This document shows, piece by piece, positions 21,690-33,344 of a DNA stretch of 64,000 nucleotides; position 1 is the first letter of the stretch; each line of letters starts with the position of its first letter. A program made the position numbers and the translations under genes. The notes below the pieces were generated by a model. The model did no database searches, had not been told where the DNA came from, and worked only from the letters and a program-made list of their open reading frames with translations. This DNA comes from Schistocerca nitens (lineage: Eukaryota; Arthropoda; Insecta; Orthoptera; Acrididae), in the NCBI RefSeq assembly GCF_023898315.1, contig NC_064616.1, positions 649,260,974-649,324,973 of the forward strand. Reading direction: 5' to 3'.

Positions 21690-22440
21690 AAGTAAACATG
21701 CACTGCATTCATAAATTTTGGAAGACTTTTGATAATGTTGAAGGGAATAAAATGTTTACGGAATACAGTATCAATGCTGCGGATACAAGTGTAATCCACT
21801 CTCTTTATGCAAGGTACACTGCAGTAGTTGGTAATGATGGAATGCTAAGAGGGCAGAACAGGGAAAGGTATATTGCAGAATAGCTCATTGTCACTAGTGA
21901 CATTTAATTTGTATCTCAAAGAAGCCACGAGAGAGGTAGAGGACTATCTCTGTGTCAGAGCTGTTTGTCATGGACAGAAAAATGGAGTGATGGCATCCTC
22001 AGGACATAGCAGTAATCTATAAAAGTGAACAGGAATTGAGAGAGGTGCTTAGTGATGTAATTGATGGCTGTAATATGCACAGCAGCCAGACATATGCTGG
22101 GTGGCTAAATGTTAAATATGGACATGAGACTCTTGAAGCTGTACAAATTTCTCTATCTTGGAAAAAGAACACAGGTGTAAGGAGGATGAGGAGAAAGGAT
22201 CGTACAAGGCAAAAGGGCTTTCAATAAATAGAAATGGCAACTAATATTCAAAAATACAAACTGAAAGCAGGACAACAATAACATAAAAGCTTGTTTGGAA
22301 CACAGCTCTGAATGGGTGTGAAATAGGGACAGTATAAGAGGAAAAATGAAATAATCATAAGCTTTTGATGTGGACTTGAAAATCAGATGCATTGATTAAG
22401 GAATAAAGATATGCTGCAATGCATCAACAAGAACAGATGC
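21690..22440 (+). mobile_element. Old RTE-like LINE relic
   Basis: Broken frames carry FWKTFDNVEGNKMF, IIHSLYA-like IHSLYARYTAVV, LYLKEATREVEDYL, ELREVLSDVIDGCN and FLYLGK, matching successive RT blocks of RTE-type LINEs, far more diverged than the three younger RTE copies in this window. The catalytic box is lost. It ends about 100 bp from the egl exon at 22541. Confidence 0.65.
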
Positions 22441-22540
22441 TTAATTTAAAAAAAGAAAAGAAAAAGTTAAGGCTCAGACTGAAGGAGAAACTATCAACAA
22501 TATTTCCAAACGTTCAGAAGAATGAAGAAATCATATTTAC

Positions 22541-22626
22541 CTGATGATGGAGAAGTTTTACCACTGGCACAGCCATCCTCACCATTTTCATCATCATCGT
22601 CATCTTCCTCGTCACTTTTAATATCC
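22541..22626 (-). CDS. egl: egl exon, acidic linker
   Basis: The 86-nt exon lies between an acceptor (aaatttgttag) and a donor (gtaaat). It opens with one base completing Lys, reads DIKSDEEDDDDDENGEDGC and ends TSPSS plus one base of an Ala codon finished by the terminal exon. Acidic low-complexity linkers are common between folded parts of such adaptors. The intron to the previous exon is only 135 bp, the one to the next 16.1 kb. Confidence 0.85.
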
Positions 22627-22761
22627 CTAACAAATTTTTTTTAAGAAGTGTTAATAACATGGCAATAGTCAAGAGCTCCTGAACAGATAATAAAACAGTA
22701 AATACTGAATAATAAACTAATGATGTAAGTCATGATATACCATTCCTCCTACAGCACTTAC

Positions 22762-22857
22762 TTATCTTGACCAGCACTTTCCAGCTTCTCCAATTTACGG
22801 GCTACTTTGTAAGAACCTTTCAGTTTTTCTTTCTCCTCCTCTGAGAGATCTAGATAC
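22762..22857 (-). CDS. egl: egl exon, conserved charged helix
   Basis: The 96-nt exon lies between a polypyrimidine acceptor (catttgtattttag) and a consensus donor (gtaagt). It encodes YLDLSEEEKEKLKGSYKVA and KLEKLESAGQDK, a charged, probably helical segment downstream of the exonuclease domain. In phase it completes an Arg codon from the previous exon (AG + G) and hands AA on to the next. Confidence 0.9.
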
Positions 22858-22984
22858 CTAAAATACAAATGTGGTCTTAAAATATTAGCACAGTAATTAA
22901 AATATGATAAAGCATCCTACTTAGGCAATTTTAAAAACCCACTTCATTTTCGTATACACTTCTATTTTAAAAGTGAGAAAACAT

Positions 22985-24210
22985 GAACAAAGTAGTGGGT
23001 AATTACTTGACAAGTGGCTTTGTTTCATATGTGCAGCCTGACAAAAAAGTGAAGCACTCAGGACGGGAGGAGAAAACGAAATGAAACTTCATGGCCCCCT
23101 CCTGAGGCAAGCTGTCCCACAACTGTTTCAAACAGTCCTTAATATCCTGGGTACAGGCACTGGGACAAAGTTGATGTTCAGACTGGACCCACACATATTC
23201 TATCACACACATATTTGGGGTTCTTGCTGACCATGGGAATAAATCATTGCCATGCAGATAGTTCACAGAAATGTGTGTGAAATGTGGAAGAACATTGTCA
23301 TGTAGACAAATTAAGGTACTGTCACATGAGAGAAAACACGTGAGGACATACAAAGTCTGTAATGTATCATCAGTTCCTCCCATTCCTACTAGCCATTACC
23401 TGATGTCATACCTGTGGCTCCCTGATGGGATGTTAAACTCTAATTTTCCTTCCTTCCTTCCGATGGCTACCTACACAATGATGCTAGGAGTGCCACTGCT
23501 ATGCCTCTTCCAAACATTGGAAGATTAGGACCTTTCCCCAGAACATTGCCACACTTGCCAACAATGATCATCCAGGGTAGCATAGAACTGTGATTCATTG
23601 CTGAACACAGTGCAAAACTATTCAGCAGTCCATGCTTCCCATTACCAGCACCACTCCAAATGTTGACATTTGTGTGTTGTGTGTTTTGTGGTGTTAATAG
23701 CAGACTACAGCTATAATTCCCTACCCCCCTGTGCTATTAGAGCAATGGTGTGGGATGCCACAGAATGTTGAAGGATGTCCATTACTTGTTCCCAGATGTC
23801 AGGTTCATATGCAAAGGGGTTGTCAAGTGCTTTGTGAGCAATAGGACCATAATCCTTTCTGGTGGTTAGATGTAGTTGGCCTGTGCATTCATGATGAGTA
23901 TGCCAGCCCTCACTTTCCCATGCAGTCCAATACTGAGCCACTGTCATATCTGAATGCCTCATAAAATTGGATATTGCACAGTTTGAGCAGCCAGCCAACT
24001 AGAGACCCACAGCGAGACCCTTTTCAAACTGTCAGGTGGTGGTAGATCTGTCAATCACGAGCATGAGGCACCTTGGTGTCCCTCAGTGATCATACAACAT
24101 CTGCACTTTCACATCCGTTACATCCTATAAGGCCTGGTAACATAACTGAACATCAACACCACTAATGCACTCTGGCAGCTGTTCTATCTGTCACAGAGAG
24201 AATTGAAACT
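22985..24210 (-). mobile_element. Tc1-like DNA transposon relic
   Basis: Minus-strand frames give an N-terminal Tc1 helix-turn-helix part (MRHSDMTVAQYWTAWESEG, then RKDYGPIAHKALDNP, 23998..23711) and a C-terminal catalytic part (HDNVLPHFTHISVNYL, LFPWSARTPNMCVIEYVW, 23383..23003). The second Asp and the final Glu of the DDE triad are visible in HDN and VIEYVW. A possible terminal repeat (cagcctgacaaaaaagtgaag) lies at 23034..23054. Frames are broken; it is dead. Confidence 0.75.
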
Positions 24211-24280
24211 CTTAATCATATACACTGGAGTGCCAAAGAAACTGGTATAAACATCTGTATTCAAATACAGATATATCTAA

Positions 24281-24903
24281 GCTAAGTCGGGTGATGCTGA
24301 GGGAATTAGATTAGGAAATGAGACACTTAAAGTAGTAAAGGAGTTTTGCTATTTGGGGAGCAAAATAACTGATGATGGTCGAAGTAGAGGGGATATAAAA
24401 TGTAGACTGGCAATGGCAAGGAAAGTGTTTCTGAAGAAGAGAAATTTGTTAACATAGAGTATAGAATTAAGTGTCAGGAAGTCGTTTCTGAAAGTATTTG
24501 TATGGAGTGTAGCCATGTATGGAAGTGAAACATGGACGATAAATAGTTTGGACAAGAAGAGAATAGAAGCTTTTGAAATGTGGTGCTATAGAAGAATGCT
24601 GAAGATTAGATGGGTAGATCACATAACTAATGAGGAGGTATTGAACAGAATTGGGGAGAACAGGAGTTTGTGGCACAACTTGACAAGAAGGGACCGGTTG
24701 GTAGGACCTGTTCTGAGGCATCAAGGGATCACAAATTTAGCATTGGAGGGCAGCGTGGAGGGTAAAAATCGTAGAGGGAGACCAAGAGATGAATACACTA
24801 AGCAGATTCAGAAGGATGTAAGTTGCAGTAAGTACTGGGAGATGAAGAGGCTGCACAGGATAGAGTAGCATGGAGAGCAGCATCAAACCAGTCTCAGGAC
24901 TGA

Positions 24904-24940
<37 letters not shown>
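24281..24940 (+). mobile_element. 5'-truncated RTE LINE (copy 3) inside the Tc1 element
   Basis: This is the last 660 bp of the RTE family, including the C-terminal ORF block and a long (CAA)n tail. It is bounded by a perfect 10-bp target-site duplication, ATATATCTAA at 24271..24280 and 24941..24950. The ORF piece has a TAG near 24454 and a frameshift near the end. 5' truncation is usual for target-primed insertion. Confidence 0.95.
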
Positions 24941-24941
<1 letters not shown>

Positions 24942-25038
24942 TATATCTAAACAGGCAGAATACTACGCTGCAGTCTACAAAGCCTATATAAGACAACAAG
25001 TGTCTGGTGCAGTTGTTAGATCGGTTACCGCTGCTACA

Positions 25039-26077
25039 ATGGCAAGTTATCAAGATTTGGATGAGTTTGAACGTGGTGTTACAGCCAGCGCACGAGCAAT
25101 GGGACACAGCATCTCCAAGGTAGCGATGAACTGGGGATTTTCCTGTACAAACATTTCACGAGTGCACCGTGAATATCAGGAATCTGGTAAAACATCAAAT
25201 CTCCAACATCACTGTGGCTGGAAAAAGATCCTGCAAGAACGGGACCAACGACGACTGAAGAGGATCGTTCAGCGTGGCAGAAATGCAATCTTTCTGCAAA
25301 TTGCTGCAGATTTCAATGCTGGGGCATCAACAAGTGTCTGTGTGCGAACCATTCAATGAAACATCATCGATACGGGTTTTTGGAGCCGAAGGTCCACTTG
25401 TATCCTTAATGAATGCACGACACAAAGCTTTACATCACACCTGGGCCCGTTAAAACAGACATTGGGTTGTTGATGACTGGAAACATGTTGCCTGGTTGGA
25501 CGAGTCTCATTTCAAATTGTACAGAGCGGATGGACGTGTGGGCGTATGGAAACAACCTCGTGAATCCATGGAACTTGCATGTCAGCTGGGGACTGTTGAA
25601 GCTGATGGAGGCTCTGTATTGGTGTAGGGCATGTGCAGTTGGAGTGATACGGGACCCCTAATTCGTCTAGATAAGGCTCTGACGGGTGACATGTGCGTAA
25701 GCATCCTGTCTTATCACCTGCATCAATTCATGTCCATTGTGCATTCCAATGGACTTGGGCAATTTCAGCAGGACAATGAGACACCCCACACATCCAGAAT
25801 TGCTACAGAGTGGCTCCAGGAATACACTTCAGAGTTTAAACACTTCCACTGGCCACCAAACACCCCAGACACGAGTATTATTGAGCATATCTGGGATGCC
25901 TTGCAATGTGCTGTTCAGAAGAGATCCCCATCCCCTCATACTCTTACAGATTTATGGACAGCCACACAGGATTCGTGGTGTCAGTTCCCTCCAGCACTAC
26001 TTCAGACATTAGTTGATTCCATGCCATGTCATGTTGGGGCAGTTCTGTGTGCTCGCAGGGGCCCTGTATCATATTAG
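25039..26077 (+). pseudogene. Tc1 transposase relic (DD34E)
   Basis: The relic starts MASYQDLDEFERG and runs through the paired-like DNA-binding region (SISKVAMNWGFSCTNISRVHREY, then RRLKRIVQRG) in one frame to 25359. Further frames carry the catalytic part: DDWKHVAWLDESHFKLYR (first Asp), GQFQQDNETPHTSRIA (second Asp) and TSIIEHIWDALQ (Glu). Several stops and at least two frameshifts separate them, so it cannot make transposase. Intact relatives cut and paste DNA at TA. Confidence 0.9.
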
Positions 26078-26111
26078 GCAAGTGTAACAATTTCTTTAGC
26101 TCTTCAGTGTA

Positions 26112-26788
26112 CGTACTCACCAATCGTGTGTACATGGACAAAGTCCCATAACATCTGATCGTATCATCCGGGTGGTTCACTTCGTCAGGCAATGTGTTCT
26201 GAAAGCTGGGTAACATTATTGACTGAAAACTTCTCTGATGTTACCAAAAGGTGTGAATGTCATCAAAAAGAACTACAATAAAATTACATTTGAATCAGGC
26301 TCTGATCAGGCACTAGTATTATGGGATTAAAAAATCAGTACATGAACACAGAAGGGTGATAAAATATCTATGTAACTGTGATAAGAAGTGCAGTTCTCTT
26401 AAAAAGCCACAATGTTTTTATAATCAAATATGTTCAAATATCAATGCTCAGACTTAAATTACCTGCCACCAATTCCACAACTGATGCTTAAATAGTAGAA
26501 AAGAAACAAGGTGATAAAGCAATGAAAATAAGCAATGTAAGGCTTACAGTTGCCAATTTCAGTGTCAGTGAAGATTATTTTCATAGTGTAGATAGAAACA
26601 TGGTTTCTTCACAAGAACCTCAATAAGATACTTCCATGCAAGCTTCCCATCCACCTTCAGCAGTTAGAATTTGAAATATTTAATTTCATTCTTTGATAAT
26701 AAAATTTTATTTTGAGAGTTCAGTCAAAGATTGTATGATCTTTCTTGTTGCAGTTAAATAGCAGTCTGTTCTTTGTAGGTCACAAGCT
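26112..26788. other. Non-coding stretch, no gene seen
   Basis: No domain-bearing frame and no repeat boundary seen; egl intron. Confidence 0.35.
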
Positions 26789-26789
26789 G

Positions 26790-26899
<110 letters not shown>

Positions 26900-27239
26900 C
26901 ACAATTGCTGTGTTTGAAGTGTCATTCTCATGTAGCAGTGAATGTAGTAGTTATGTGATGTTCCACAGGACTGAGACTTCATCAAACTTTATACTGGCCA
27001 TAGGTGTAAAAGTTGACTGCAGGTTCGGTAAGATGCATAACGCTAGTGCATTTGGTGATGGTGATGGTGAGGATGTGGATGCATGACACCCCCCCCCCCC
27101 CCTGCACACACAAACCTGTAGTCATGCAGGCATTGGGCTTTCACATGCTCTCATGTAAAGAGAATACCAAAACAACTGCCACCAGAATCAACTACTGTGG
27201 CAAACTTCACTAGTAAGAGACAAGGAAGCTACTGTCCTC

Positions 27240-27520
27240 TAATAAGCATCCATTTGCTTGTCTACAGCACCCCCACAGGTGATCTGTACCTCCTGCAAGA
27301 AAGTGCAGCACACCATACCTCATGTAGAGTCAGAATGATTCGGGGGACACTCGGTGTATGTGAAGGTGATTGAGTGGTCCATCAGGTTACCCAATCTCCA
27401 ATCTATTGAGCACATACTGAAGGCTACAGAGTGACACATTTGCACCTTAAACCACTCTGATCAGTCTTTGAACTGTGGGGAGTAATTGAACAATTGTGGA
27501 TTAGGATGGCTCACCAATGC
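27240..27520 (+). mobile_element. Possible Tc1-like transposase relic
   Basis: A weak frame (VIEWSIRLPNLQSIEHILKATE at about 27370..27435) resembles the Tc1 block that carries the last catalytic Glu. No ends were found, and a C-run lies at about 27089..27102. The TTAA-flanked element begins immediately downstream and may split this relic. Confidence 0.35.
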
Positions 27521-27919
27521 TTAAGGGGCTCCGGAAAGGCTCAAAATCATGAAAAGTTGAATTTTTACTTTTTTGCGTTTTCCGAATCTGCAGACTATTA
27601 CCTTTTAATAGATATATAATTTATTCAATTCCGAAGACTACAACTATTTTTAAATTTTTTTTGAAATGTGTTCTACATGGGCGTGACCCGCTGTGGCGCT
27701 GTTAAACTGCTGTCAAATGGTGTTATTATTAACGTCCGTGTTCATCAGGTACATTTTAGTGATGTGAAATAAAGTATGTGTCGTGGCTAACCTGTGATGG
27801 TTCAATATATATCGCTGGTGTGATTGTCGATTGTTTCATGTTTATTTACTCTGTCGTTATCTCGAAAATATTCGTAATTAATTCTGTTTCTTGAGTCTCT
27901 GTTTTGTTGAAGTATAATA

Positions 27920-28558
27920 ATGAGTAAAAGTAAAGTTATTAGAAATCCTCTGAACGCTTTTAAGAAAAGGAGAAATGTTGGAAAGCCTAAGGTATGTGTT
28001 ATTACTGTAAACAATAAAGACGATGAAAATCCCCAACATAGCTTGTGTCCCAAAGAAGAAGACAGTTGGTGTAAATATAACAAAGGATTGCTAACTGGTG
28101 AAGTGTACACTCATTAGCATAGTCTGCCTCATGCAATAATGGAGGTGATAAAACCTATTTTCAGAGACTTAGCAGCACCTGAACTGTTGAAAAAGTGTAT
28201 TCATGGAAAAACTCAAAATCCCAATGAAAGTGTAAATAGTGTTATATGGTCGAGAATCCCCAAGACTGTATTTGTTGGGATAGAAACACTTCACTTTGGT
28301 GTGTATGATGCTGTTGCGACTTTCAATGATGGCAACATTGTAAGGTGCAAGGTATTTAGAAATATGGGAATGAAGATAGGTTCTAACATGGTACGAGAGA
28401 TGCTTGCTTTAGACAAGGAACGCCTTCGGGCTGCAGACAGGGCTGTAAAGAGTCTAGAAATACAAGCAAGAGTAAACAGGAGGAGGAACAAGAGGAAGCT
28501 GGAGGAGGAGTTTGCAGAGGATGAAGATAATCCATCTTATGGACCTGGAATGCACTAA
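27920..28558 (+). pseudogene. Remnant Mutator-like transposase C-terminal part
   Basis: Two frames in register, broken by one stop (28115), read MSKSKVIRNPLNAFKKRRN, DSWCKYNKGLLTGEVYTH and then HSLPHAIMEVIKPIFRDLA, LLKKCIHGKTQNPNESVN, IPKTVFVGIETLHFGVYDA, ending basic (RRRNKRKLEEEF) with SYGPGMH. The first 20 residues look like the true N-terminal start of such proteins fused by deletion to the C-terminal part, removing the DDE core. In related proteins the IHGKTQNPNES block is strongly conserved. It is not functional as a transposase; a domesticated short product is not excluded. Confidence 0.65.
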
Positions 28559-28775
28559 AAAGTTAATCCAATCTTTGTCGCTCGATTCCCAAAACTTTTA
28601 TTTTCTCATACTAATTACATGTTTTCTAAGGATCTTCCAAACATATTTGTTTCAAACTTTCAGTAAATGTTACACAGTACCTTCTGCATAATTTAACACA
28701 GCCTTTTTCCAAAAAACTGTATATTTTTGAATATATAAATAAAAAATTGCAAAAAATGTTGTGAATTTTCATTAC

Positions 28776-29103
28776 TAACTAACTAACTCCGTCTACAGGC
28801 CGCAAGCGACCCATCGGGACCATCCGACCGCCGTATCATCCTCAGGTGAGGATGCAGATAGGAGGGGCATGGGGTCAGCACACCGCTCTCCCGGTCGTTA
28901 TGACGGTTTTCTTTGACCGGAGCCGCTACTATTCGGTCGAGTAGCTCCTCAATTGGCATCACGAGGCTGAGTGCACCCCGAAAAATGGCAACAGCACGTG
29001 GCGGCGGGATGGTGACCCATCCAAGCGCCGGCCACGCCCGACAGCGCTTAACTTCGGTGATCTCACGGGAACCGGTGTATCCACTGTGGCAAGGCCGTTG
29101 CCC
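28776..29103 (-). mobile_element. 5S rRNA-derived SINE (SINE3 type)
   Basis: Read on the minus strand, the first 95 bases follow 5S rRNA: ATACACCGGTTCCCGT, GATCACCGAAGTTAAGC and CTTGGATGGGTCACC, containing the internal pol III promoter (A box, intermediate element, C box). An unrelated body follows, with a tail of GTTA-like repeats. The perfect 15-bp duplication GTGAATTTTCATTAC (28761..28775 and 29104..29118) marks the insertion into the TTAA-flanked element. SINE3 elements depend on a partner LINE; which one is unknown. Confidence 0.9.
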
Positions 29104-29307
29104 GTGAATTTTCATTACAATTGAAAAAAATCATCTTTAATAACTGAACTAAAATTTTGTAAAATCCCTGTGTTAAGTTGTAGCCCATATTCCAATAAAT
29201 AATCTGTAAAAAGTTCAACTTCCTACCTCAAATACTTTGTGAGGAAAGATGTAATTTATAAGCGTTATTTTAACATTGCAAGTATAGGGCGTTCCGGAGC
29301 CCCTTAA

Positions 29308-29988
29308 AATGTCTTGGAGTCAATTCAATAATGTTTCATCCTAGTTATCAGGGTGATAGACAATGCTACATGCTACTTCATAGGCGCCTATTATTAAATA
29401 TCTGATAAATCCTCAACAGCATACTTAATGTGTTTCTTGCCACATCAAATGTGAGCATTAACTTGAGCTTTCGATCTTCATTACATTAACATCAAGAGCA
29501 GTTGTCTGCCATGAGTGGTAACTGTTACTGTTAATTACTTTCACAACCAGCAGTAATTTGTCGTCATGACGTCCAGGAGATGGGAAGGAATACATTGTTC
29601 TATTTCAACTCTGAACTTGGTTAGCCAAATACTGAACCAAGATACTAAAGATGCTGGTACCCCTGGCTAACATAGTATATTAAAAGCATTCAAGTGTTCA
29701 CTGACATTACAGAACCAATGAAAAAAAGCCTAGAGAAGCTTATGCTTTTCCTGGGCATTAGTCACTATAGAGTAAACTAAAACATTTGGCTGACAATTAT
29801 CTTTTCAACTACATTTTTTGGCATGCTTTGGTGACAACCTACTTACAAAATGACTGACAGTAAGGACACAGTTTCTCTTTCACCTCAGTTGTTGGTTTAT
29901 TTGTGGACAATTTCGAAGAATACACTTTCACATCTGGCTCCCCTCTAGCCTTCTTTCATTATGTTGGGAATTCAAATTACATTTGGGT
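29308..29988. other. Non-coding stretch, no gene seen
   Basis: No recognisable frame or repeat end; egl intron. Confidence 0.35.
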
Positions 29989-29999
29989 ATATGATACTG

Positions 30000-32900
30000 C
30001 CCCCCCCCCCCCCCCCATGAACCATGGACCTTGCTGTTGGTGGGGAGGCTTGCGTGCCTCAGCGATACAGATAGCCGTACCGTAGGTGCAACCACAACGG
30101 AGGGGTATCTGTTGAGAGGCCAGACAAACGTGTGGTTCCTGAAGAGGGGCAGCAGCCTTTTCAGTAGTTGCAGGGGCAACAGTCTGGATGCTTGACTGAT
30201 CTGGCCTTGTAACAATAACCAAAACGGCCTTGCTGTGCTGGTACTGCGAACAGCTGAAAGCAAGGGGAAACTACGGCCGTAATTTTTCCCGAGGGCATGC
30301 AGCTTTACTGTATGATTAAATGATGATGGCGTCCTCTTGGGTAAAATATTCCGGAGGTAAAATAGTCCCCCATTCGGATCTCCGGGCGGGGACTACTCAA
30401 GAGGATGTCGTTATCAGGAGAAAGAAAACTGGCGTTCTACGGATCGGAGCGTGGAATGTCAGATCACTTAATCTGGCAAGTAGGTTAGAAAACTTAAAAA
30501 GGGAAATGGATAGGTTAAAGTTAGATATAGTGGGAATTAGTGAAGTTCAGTGGCAGGAGGAACAAGACTTCTGGCCAGGTGACTACAGGGTTATAAACAC
30601 AAAATCAAATAGGGGTAATGCAGGAGTAGGTTTAATAATGAATAGGAAAATAGGAATGCGGGTAAGCTACTACAAACAGCATAGTGAACGCATTATTGTG
30701 GCCAAGATAGATACGAAGCCCACACCTACTACAGTAGTACAAGTTTATATGCCAATTAGCTCTGCAGATGACGAAGAAATTGAAGAAATGTATGATGAGA
30801 TAAAAGAAATTATTCAGATAGTGACGGGTGACGAAAATTTAATAGTCATGGGTGACTGGAATTCGAGAGTATGAAAAGGGAGAGAAGGAAATGTAGTGGG
30901 TGAATATGGATTGGGGGAGAGAAATGAAAGAGGAAGCCGTCTGGTAGAATTTTGCACAGAGCATAACTTAATCATAGCTAACACTTGGTTTAAGAATCAT
31001 GAAAGAAGGTTGTATACATGGAAGAACCCTGGAGATACTAGAAGGTACCAGATAGATTATATAATGGTAAGACAGAGATTTAGGAACCAGGTTTTAAATT
31101 GTAAGACATTTCCAGGGGCAGATGTGGAATCTGACCACAATCTATTGGTTATGACCTGTAGATTAAAACTGAAGAAACTGCAAAAAGGTGGGAACTTAAG
31201 GAGATGGGACCTGGATAAACTGAAAGAACCAGAGGTTGTACAGAGTTTCAGGGAGAGCATAAGGGAACAATTGACAGGAATGGGGGAAAGAAATACAGTA
31301 GAAGAAGAATGGGTAGCTTTGAGGGATGAAGTAGTGAGGGCAGCAGAGGATCAAGTAGGTAAAAAGACGAGGGCTAGTAGAAATCCTTGGGTAACAGAAG
31401 AAATATTGAATTTAATTGATGAAAGGAGAAAAAATGCAGTAAATGAAGCAGGCAAAAAGGAATACAAACGTCTCAAAAATGAGATCGACAGGAAGTGCAA
31501 AATGGCTAAGCAGGGATGGCTAGAGGACAAATGTAAGGATGTAGAGGCTTATCTCACTAGGGGTAAGATAGATACTGCCTACAGGAAAATTAAAGATATC
31601 TTTGGAGATAAGAGAACCACTTGTATGAACATCAAGAGCTCAGATGGAAACCCAGTTCTAAGCAAAGAAGGGAAAGCAGAAAGGTGGAAGGAGTATATAG
31701 AGGGTCTATACAAGGGCGATGTACTTGAGGACAATATTATGGAAATGGAAGAGGATGTAGATGAAGATGAAATGGGAGATACGATACTGCGTAAAGAGTT
31801 TGACAGAGCACTGAAAGACCTGAGTCGAAACAAGGCCCCCGGAGTAGACAACATTCCATTGGAACTACTGACGGCCTTGGGAGAGCCAGTCCTGACAAAA
31901 CTCTACCATCTGGTGAGCAAGATGCATGAAACAAGCAAAATACCCTCAGACTTCAAGAAGAATATAATAATTCCAATCCCAAAGAAAGCAGGTGTTGACT
32001 GATGTGAAAATTACTGAACAGTCAGTTTCATAAGCCACAGCTGCAAAATACTAACACGAATTCTTTACAGACGAATGGAAAAACTAGTAGAAGCCGACCT
32101 CGGGGAAGATCAGTTTGGATTCCGTAGAAATACTGGAACACGTGAGGCAATACTGACCTTACGACTTATCTTAGAAGAAAGATTAAGGAAAGGCAAATGT
32201 ACGTTTCTAGCATTTGTAGACTTAGACAAAGCTTTTGACAATGTTGACTGGAATACTCTTTCAAATTCTGAAGGTGGCAGGGGTAAAATACAGGCAGCGA
32301 AAGGCTATTTACAATTTGTACAGAAAGCAGATGGGAGTTATAAGTGTCGAGGGACATGAAAGGGAAGCAGTTGTTGGGAAGGGAGTAAGACAGGGTTGTA
32401 GCCTCTCCCCGATGTTATTCAATCTGTATATTGAGCAAGCAGTAAAGGAAACAAAATAAAAATTCGGAGTAGGTACTAAAACCCATGGAGAAGAAATAAA
32501 AACTTTGAGGTTCACCGATGACATTGTAATTCTGTCAGAGACAGCAAAGGACTTGGAAGAGCAGTTGAACGGAATGGATAGCGTCTTGAAAGGAGGATAT
32601 AAGATGAAAATCAACAAAAGCAAAACGAGGATAATGGAATGTAGTCGAATTAAGTCGGGTGATGCTGAGGGAATTAGATTAGGAAATGAGACACTTAAAG
32701 TAGTAAAGGAGTTTTGCTATTTGGGGAGCAAAATAACTGATGATGGTCGAAGTAGAGAGGATATAAAATGTAGACTGGCAATGGCAAGGAAAGCGTTTCT
32801 GAAGAAGAGAAATTTGTTAACATCGAGTATAGATTTAGGTGTCAGGAAGTCATTTCTGAAAGTATTTGTATGGGGTGTAGCCATGTATGGAAGTGAAACA

Positions 32901-33304
32901 TGGACGATAAATAGTTTGGACAAGAAGAGAATAGAAGCTTTCGAAATGTGGTGCTACAGAAGAATGCTGAAGATAAGATGGGTAGGTCACATAACTAATG
33001 AGGAAGTATTGAATAGGATTTGGGAGAAGAGAATTTTGTGGCACAACTTGACCAGAAGAAGGGATCGTTTGGTAGGACATGTTCTGAGGCGTCAAGGGAT
33101 CACCAAATTAGTATTGGAGGGCAGCGTGGAGGGTACAAATTGTAGAGGGAGACCAAGAGATGAATACACTAAGCAGATTCACAAGGATGTAGATTGCAGT
33201 AGGTACTGGGAGATGAAGAAGCTTGCACAGGATAGAGTAGCATGGAGAGCTGCATCAAACCAGTCTCAGGACTGAAGACCACAACAACAACAACAACATC
33301 AATA
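30000..33304 (+). mobile_element. Full-length RTE LINE (copy 2, decayed)
   Basis: Same family as copy 1 over its whole length. It is bounded by an 11-bp duplication, ATATGATACTG at 29989..29999 and 33305..33315. The 5' end is a C-run of 17 bases (six in copy 1) directly before the shared CATGAACCATGG. The 3' end is (CAA)n with a slightly degenerate end (CATCAATA). Confidence 0.95.
30320..33275 (+). pseudogene. RTE ORF, inactivated
   Basis: Aligned by eye to copy 1, the reading is broken by a TGA at about 30872 after MGDWNSRV, a TGA at about 32000 and another stop shortly after it in the RT N-part, a small deletion and frameshift near 32265 (AFDNVDWNTLSNS), and a TAA near 32457. A two-codon deletion lies at RRKNAV. 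The catalytic box reads FTDD where copy 1 has FADD. Endonuclease residues are otherwise kept. Divergence from copy 1 is modest, so both come from one recent family. Confidence 0.93.
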
Positions 33305-33344
33305 ATATGATACTGATACGATACTGAATCATTTTAGCAATTCA

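Larger units (their letters stand above)
24223..26109 (+). mobile_element. Tc1-family DNA transposon, interrupted by an RTE fragment
   Basis: Terminal inverted repeats (CACTGGAGTGCCAAAGAAACTGG at the left, the complement with a few changes at the right, ending CAGTG) are flanked by TA on both sides, the Tc1/mariner target duplication. Without the 660-bp RTE insert and one duplicated site the element is about 1.2 kb. A transposase relic fills the middle. Confidence 0.92.
27525..29303 (+). mobile_element. TTAA-flanked DNA transposon (Kolobok/Mutator-like), internally deleted
   Basis: Both ends carry the inverted repeat GGGGCTCCGGAA and are flanked by TTAA (27521..27524 and 29304..29307). TTAA duplication with G-rich ends fits Kolobok, also piggyBac; the encoded remnant is of the Mutator-like transposase type often seen in arthropods, which favours Kolobok. 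Most of the transposase is missing. A 5S-derived SINE sits inside. The family assignment is by recall and not checked. Confidence 0.7.

Noticed and set aside
29010-29103. A 5S rRNA gene on the minus strand
   Set aside because: Only the first part is 5S-like, it runs into a SINE body, and a target-site duplication surrounds the whole.
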